From assembly GCF_914767665.1 (NCBI RefSeq), contig NC_059502.1:32878812-32942811 (forward strand): a stretch of DNA of 64,000 nt, written 5' to 3'. Below are positions 59,654 through 64,000 of the stretch, piece by piece. The stretch is from Harmonia axyridis. Lineage: Eukaryota > Arthropoda > Insecta > Coleoptera > Coccinellidae. The position numbers and the translations under genes are program-made. Each line of letters begins with the position of its first letter. Positions within the stretch are counted from its first letter, which is position 1. The notes beneath the pieces were generated by a model. It worked only from the letters and a program-made list of their open reading frames with translations. It did no database searches and was not told the origin of the DNA.

Positions 59654-59900
59654 TGTAGTGACTCGGTTTGCTCAGAGATGGCGCTATGGTGGTAATGCGC
59701 CACACAACTTCGGCCCCGGCGTATTTAAAGGGGTCGACGCGAAGCAACCGATTCACTTCTCACCCGATGGTGTGGGAAGGTGTGTCTTAGGCAGAGATCG
59801 CTGCATAGCCTAACTGAAGAGTCCACCAGCGATCTCGGGACGAAACACAATACCCCCGGGAGAGGGCGCACCTAAATATTGGCTCGAGACAGACTCGCCA
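59654..59900. mobile_element. Solo-LTR-like insertion nested in the mariner
   Basis: A 247-bp GC-rich insertion with TG...CA ends (TGTAGTGACTCGG at left, GACTCGCCA at right) and a perfect flanking direct repeat AACATA (59648-59653 and 59901-59906). It has a TATTTAAA box (59730-59737) with an initiator-like CACTTCTC about 25 bases downstream. These are features of a retroviral-type LTR left by recombination. The retrotransposon family cannot be identified because no internal sequence remains. The host element's untranslated sequence resumes on both sides. Confidence 0.78.
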
Positions 59901-59960
59901 AACATATGAAATTATGAAATGACCAAAATTTTTTTTATTTGGTAGATAATTTTTTGGCAT

Positions 59961-61015
59961 TTAATATTTAAACAAAACTTGTGGCATATGGCCACCACGA
60001 CTATTTTTCACAAATGTCATTCTGGAGGTCCAATTTTCGACCACTGTTTCAAGCATTTGAGGGCGTATGTCAGCAATGACACGTTGAATATTGGTTTCCA
60101 AAGCGTTAATCGATTGAGGTTTATCCACATAAACCAATGACTTCACGTATACCCACAAAAAGTAATCGAGTGGCGTCAAATCGCACGAACGCGGAGGCCA
60201 ATTCACCGGACCATTTCTCGAAATAATGTTGTCGTTGAAAGTTTCTTTCAATAAGTCGATTGTTTCACGAACTGTATGGCAAGTGGCACCATCTTGTTGA
60301 AACCACATTTCATCCATATCCATATCTTCAAGATTTGGTAACAAAAACTCATTTATCATGGTTCTGTATCGATTTCCATTCACGGTAACGCGTCGTCCTT
60401 TCTCATTTTTAAAGAAATATGGACCGATGATCCCACCAGCCCATAGACCGCACCAAACAGTACATTTATCAGGATGCATTGGTAATTCTTGAACGGCGTG
60501 TGGATTATCTTTGCTCCAAATGCGACAATTTTGCTTGTTGACGTATCCATTCAACCAAAAATGCGCCTCATCACTGAAGAGAATTTTACGGTAAAAAAAT
60601 GGATCTTCGTTCAATTGATTTAACGACCAATCACTGAATTCACGGCGCAAACGATGGTCGTGTGGCTTTAATTTTTGCACCAATTGAATTTTGTATGGCA
60701 CCAAAGCCAAATCTTTACGTAAAATTTCCCATAAAGTCGATGGACAAAGTAATTTGCTGAGCACGACGACGAATCGATAAATTGTCGTTTTCTTCGACAC
60801 TGGCCTCAACGACAGCAATATTTTCTTCTGTACTAACTCTTCTCCTTCTTGTCGGTGGCTTGGCATCCAAAAGAGTGAATGTAGACCGAAATTTGGTAAT
60901 TACGTTCTTTATGGTGGTCTCTGACGGACGATTGTGTGCACCATAAAATTGAACACTGATTTTGAAAATTCATTTCCACGATTTGAAAACGTTGTTCTGG
61001 AGTTAACCTATTCAT
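59961..61015 (-). pseudogene. DD41D mariner transposase, two frameshifts
   Basis: Starts at ATG 61015 (MNRLTPEQRFQIVEMNF), the typical rosa-type opening. A frameshift near 60943 must be crossed to reach GAHNRPSETTI. The second helix-turn-helix and linker (STEENIAVVEASVEEND, LSIRRR) follow in that frame. A second frameshift near 60760 leads to the long 301-codon frame with LCPSTLWEILRKDLAL, then ILFSDEAHFWLNGYV (first Asp), WFQQDGATCHTVRET (second Asp) and RSCDLTPLDYFLWVYV (third Asp, 41 residues later). The C-terminus is NSRGGHMPQVLFKY. All three catalytic Asp survive, so the copy is young, but the two frameshifts inactivate it. Confidence 0.93.
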
Positions 61016-61410
61016 AATTATTTGCCAAACAATACTGAGTAGAAATGCCACTTTGAGCTGTCAAAACAACTGTCATAAAATAAAACGACATCTATCGGAA
61101 AAACAAACCTCCTAAAAAAACACCCGTTACTAACCATCTGATATAAGTTGATTCAACAAGGAAGATGGAGCACCAATCATAAAGTTTTTTGATTTCATTG
61201 ATTGTGAGTTGAGGTATCAAAAATTCAGAGGCTGCAGGCGGTAATTCTGTTAATCCGCCACTGTTGGTGCGCATTAGGAAGAATTGTGTCCCAATTCAGA
61301 CACAGACCTGTTAATTGCTTACCAGCAGCGAATAGTTGGGGGATGCACAGAAAGCAAGATTCTAAACCAGAAATCCTAGTTCTTTGATTGATACCTAAAT
61401 TATTATGTGG

Positions 61411-61532
61411 AATATTTCCCTCCTGTCAAAAATTCTATGTATGTGGAGAACAATTATCGAAAATTACAGCGAATATTTCCCTCCTGTCAAAAATTCTATG
61501 TATCTGGAGAACAATTATCGAAAATTACAGCG
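61411..61532. repeat. 61-bp tandem duplication
   Basis: Unit 61411-61471 (GAATATTTCCCTCCTGTCAA...) is repeated immediately at 61472-61532 with one difference (G/C in ATGTATGTGG versus ATGTATCTGG). A further partial GATAATTG echo follows. It lies between the DD41D element and the peptide-transporter 3' end. Confidence 0.95.
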
Positions 61533-61689
61533 ATAATTGCATTGTAGGAAGCGAAACTGCACTGCGATAATTGTTCTGTTCATAGATGCATAGATTCAAT
61601 GCATCTTACACAGTTCGAATCTATGGCAATTCCATTCTGAATCAGTTTGACAAGTGATGTAACAGTTTATTCGGGAAATATTCCCCCGA

Positions 61690-61882
61690 ATTACACTTGT
61701 GCATCAAAATGACCGGATAATTTCGCATTCCAGCGTGTTTTCTTTGAAAAACTGCATTCGGTCATTTTCATTTTTGGAGAAAGAGCCCGACACCGAAGTT
61801 GGAGGTGAACTCATGCAGTTTTCATGACAACACGCTGTCATGCAAAATTATCGGTAATTTTGATGCACTTGTGCAATTACTT
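61690..61882. repeat. Foldback MITE just past the transporter stop codon
   Basis: Left AATTACACTTGTGCATCAAAAT and right ATTTTGATGCACTTGTGCAATT are inverted ends of about 53 bases with some mismatches, about 190 bp apart in total. The right end lies 25 bases from the stop codon of the minus-strand transporter gene, so it would be transcribed in its 3' untranslated region. Confidence 0.75.
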
Positions 61883-61906
61883 ACGATAACAGGAAGGTAG
61901 AGGTCC

Positions 61907-62197
61907 TTAATATCTTAAGAGTGGAGTTACATATCCGGAAAAACATAACCACAGAGTTCTCGGTGAAGCACCCTGCATACTCATATAAAAATTACTGAAT
62001 ACCTCTTCTTCTTCCTCTTCCTCATCATTACTGTATGTAGGTGCTGAATCTCCACGGATAAGTGGGCATTTTTCGCCACGGAAGAGGTATATGGAACTGT
62101 CTGCTTCCAATTGAACGAATCTGTATCTTGAAGCCATCTCCAGAAAAACCAACATGTCGGCAATAATAAGAATAGCAAACAGAAAAAATTCATAAGC
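61907..62197 (-). CDS. Oligopeptide transporter (SLC15/POT), last exon
   Basis: Terminal exon of a proton-coupled di/tripeptide symporter of the plasma membrane, related to Drosophila Yin/Opt1 and mammalian PEPT1. It begins after a TTTTCAG acceptor in phase 0 and reads AYEFFLFAILIIADMLVFLE, the final membrane helix, then MASRYRFVQLEADSS. A cytoplasmic tail follows with an acidic run (SNDEEEEEEEVFSN) and stop TAA at 61907. It joins exactly in frame to the exon at 63404-63511: FFKSQ | AYEFFLF, a junction conserved in the family. The last 30 codons (after YMSMQG) do not look like SLC15 and begin with a CAGGGTG, a sequence used by several transposon ends in this window, so the native tail may have been replaced. 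Confidence 0.88.
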   Translation of the reverse strand, partial: AYEFFLFAILIIADMLVFLEMASRYRFVQLEADSSIYLFRGEKCPLIRGDSAPTYSNDEEEEEEEVFSNFYMSMQGASPRTLWLCFSGYVTPLLRY

Positions 62198-62396
62198 CTG
62201 AAAATTTAAAACGTTAATTTTAGGTTGTTGAATTTCAGGCCCAAGAGAACTCGGACTTTAGAGTAGAGTTTTGATGAAAAAGAATAAACTTGGCATTATC
62301 TTTGTCTAGTTATCATATGAAAGAACTTTTAACAAAGATTCAACATTCAGCACAATGTATGGAGACTAAGCAGATCTACAAATTTATAATCTTTAA

Positions 62397-63226
62397 GGCC
62401 CAGTTTCACCAAACAGCTCTTGATCCCAGATTGATTAAACTCCGCTTGTTACTAAAGCAGGCTTAACAGTGTTTTCTGTTTCACCATGCATCAACCCGTC
62501 CGAAGATGATCGCGATTAACCAAATCGCGTTTAAATAGTCAAACTATTTGGCAACGTTGTGAACAAAAAGTTATATAGTGTTCTGTATCGTATTAGCAGT
62601 GATGACCACCATTGGCGCTAGGTGTCATTCATTCATAACTCATAACATTTCAAAACATTTGTCATCTTGTAAACAAAAAACAAAGTTAATTTTTGCCGAA
62701 AATGTCGAGTGATGTGCTTCAAAATGTCGGAAACTTGCAGAAGTTAAAAAGAAATTATCCCATTTCACAAAACCACATATTCTGGAAAAAAAAACTATAT
62801 AAGTAATTTTAGTAACTTATTTATTTTTATTAACAAGTTTAACTGCTTCTTAAATAATATTTCAATCAAACATATCAATAAATTATTTTTTTCAATAAAT
62901 TTCATAAAACACAAAAACAAAGTTTACGTGTATTTTAAATGGGAAATATTGAGCCTATACATATAGTCATATTTTGATAAAATTTACCCAAAAATTAGAA
63001 ATTTCCGGAAAAATAATTACATAGACAAGAGTTCCATACTGATAAATAATTATTAATCTCAACTTGAAAGGTTGTAATCCTCCAAAAATGGCCGATTAGT
63101 GCTAAATCGCGATTGGTCGATTAAATGGCGCTTTGGAATGTGGTGAAACGCTACATTACATTAATCGTGATCTAAGGCCTCAGTTAAGAGCCAAGTCAAG
63201 ATTGAAGCATTTGGTGAAACTGGGCC
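62397..63226. mobile_element. PIF/Harbinger-type MITE in a transporter intron
   Basis: An 830-bp element with inverted ends GGCCCAGTTTCACCAA at both sides and a TAA target duplication (62394-62396 and 63227-63229). Three-base TWA duplications with this kind of terminus are diagnostic for PIF/Harbinger. The subterminal parts also correspond (GATTGATTAAACTCC versus the complement of TTAATCGTGATC). No transposase. It lies wholly within the last intron of the SLC15 gene. Confidence 0.85.
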
Positions 63227-63403
63227 TAAGTTTTCGAAAGTTCGAGATCCAGGTTGCAACAATATTTTAAAGTTAAACCGTTGCTCAAGCATGAAGTTAA
63301 ACCGTTTCTCAAGCATGAAGTTTTGTCAATCTATCATTCTAATATCTTTCAATAATCATATTTCCACTAAATGTATTAATAAAAAATTTTGTTCAAATCT
63401 CAC

Positions 63404-63511
63404 CTGACTCTTGAAGAAATTCGCTTGGGTAATCAGTATGACGAAAAAATTGCCTACAGCTACGCTTAAATACCAACCTGCAATAGTCACTGTCTTCATA
63501 GATTTTGGTGC
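63404..63511 (-). CDS. Oligopeptide transporter (SLC15/POT), penultimate exon
   Basis: A 108-nt exon on the minus strand, acceptor GAATTTCAG and donor GTGAGA, phase 0 at both ends. It reads APKSMKTVTIAGWYLSVAV then GNFFVILITQANFFKSQ. The APxxMK motif and the W-x-L-x-x-AxGN core of the eleventh membrane helix are signatures of SLC15 peptide transporters (human relatives: APSNMKSVLQAGWLLTVAVG). It joins the last exon across a 1.2-kb intron that carries a Harbinger-type MITE. The rest of the gene lies to the right of the window. Confidence 0.92.
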
Positions 63512-64000
63512 CTGAAATTCAAATGAAATATTCGATATTCTTCACATTTATTTGGCCGATTCACATGCTATTAACTATCAGGTATCATGCAAGTAAATTG
63601 AGAGAAAACCCATGAGGTGAAGTGGAAGCTTTTGGGTGCTCGTACTTTAAAGCTGTTCTAATAAACACTTAATTTTGTAAGGGGCTTGAAATGATTATTC
63701 TATAGAGACACGAGAACCCTCAACACGATCGGATGCGTGGTCACGAAAAAGATTGTATATTTATTTTCCAATATTCTTCTTGAATTGCTATAGTTCTTGT
63801 CAGAGACCAACGAAATGGGGAGTCACGATGGTCGACAACCGAAGCCGATGTGTGTGCTTAGCTGATTTTGATTATTATAATCATTATTGAGTTTGAGTTG
63901 TATTGTAAACTATACGGACCATCAATAAATATTTTGAATGTAAAATTTCTTGCATTCTGATGATGGGATCAGCTTGACATTTTTCATGGAGCTTGAAATT
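63512..64000 (-). other. Transporter intron, partly repeat-like
   Basis: Lies upstream of the penultimate exon on the gene's strand and so is intronic. Bases 63700-63960 have raised GC and an AATAAATATTTTGAATG, which resembles a retroelement end, but no terminal repeats or coding frame were found. Confidence 0.4.

Larger units (their letters stand above)
59604..61127 (-). mobile_element. rosa-like DD41D mariner element
   Basis: Terminal inverted repeats begin ACGGGTGTTTTTTTA at both ends (22 positions with one mismatch), flanked by TA (59602-59603 and 61128-61129). The transposase is on the minus strand. Removing the nested 247-bp LTR-like insertion and its 6-bp duplication leaves about 1,271 bp, the usual mariner size. 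Spacing of the second and third catalytic Asp is 41 residues, the hallmark of the rosa lineage. Confidence 0.93.

Noticed and set aside
1..64000. CRISPR array, rRNA, viral genome or bacterial operon
   Set aside because: No regularly spaced direct repeats, no rRNA-like conserved blocks, and no tightly packed co-directional coding frames anywhere.

Overview
The window is AT-rich, intron-rich eukaryotic DNA, almost certainly from an insect nuclear genome. The evidence is GT-AG exons of an insect-type SLC15 (Yin/Opt1-like) peptide transporter, mariner, rosa-like DD41D, Ty1/copia, Jockey-like and CR1-like elements, a tRNA-derived SINE, and very little protein-coding sequence. A beetle or related insect is a guess; the order cannot be fixed from this sequence.

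The only confident host gene is at the right edge. Two minus-strand exons (63404-63511 and 61907-62197) encode the last two membrane segments and the acidic C-terminus of a proton-coupled oligopeptide transporter. Its upstream exons lie beyond the window. Weaker splice-bounded exon candidates, all of unknown identity, are at 27762-27823 (-), 12286-12325 (+), 19687-19734 (-) and 50556-50680 (-).

The rest is mostly a layered record of transposons. From left to right: a short TIR element at the left edge (1-331); an 8-bp-TSD hAT-type MITE pair (416-625 and 5373-5608); Tc1/IS630-type transposase relics (985-1520, 7669-8064, 38450-38830); a hammerhead ribozyme clamped by a 24-bp perfect inverted repeat (11797-11906); a tyrosine-recombinase relic (14297-15290); a truncated mariner (15613-16171); a MITE with 34-bp identical TIRs (17954-18309); a 1.55-kb long-TIR element with an internally deleted transposase (22617-24166) and a truncated sister (51093-51880); an internally deleted Jockey-like LINE with an 11-bp TSD (28391-31013); a second mariner with TA-flanked ends (32117-33493); a Ty1/copia reverse-transcriptase relic between diverged direct repeats (about 34300-36200); a tRNA-derived SINE (38870-39068); a 691-bp MITE (40376-41066); two abutting foldback elements, one a nearly perfect 344-bp-arm hairpin (41834-42529 and 42538-42980); a LINE tail (45420-45720); a GC-rich 1.07-kb block (48434-49508); a DD41D-type transposase tail (49780-50117); a CR1-like LINE with PHD-finger ORF1 and broken endonuclease (about 51930-53880); a rosa-like DD41D mariner carrying a nested 247-bp solo-LTR-like insertion (59604-61127); and a PIF/Harbinger-type MITE (62397-63226).

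No operon-like organisation exists here; the mobile elements do not cooperate with the host exons. The most notable objects are the hammerhead ribozyme in its foldback clamp, the near-perfect 344-bp hairpin, the nested LTR-in-mariner, and the internally deleted long-TIR family that keeps only the two ends of a transposase reading frame.
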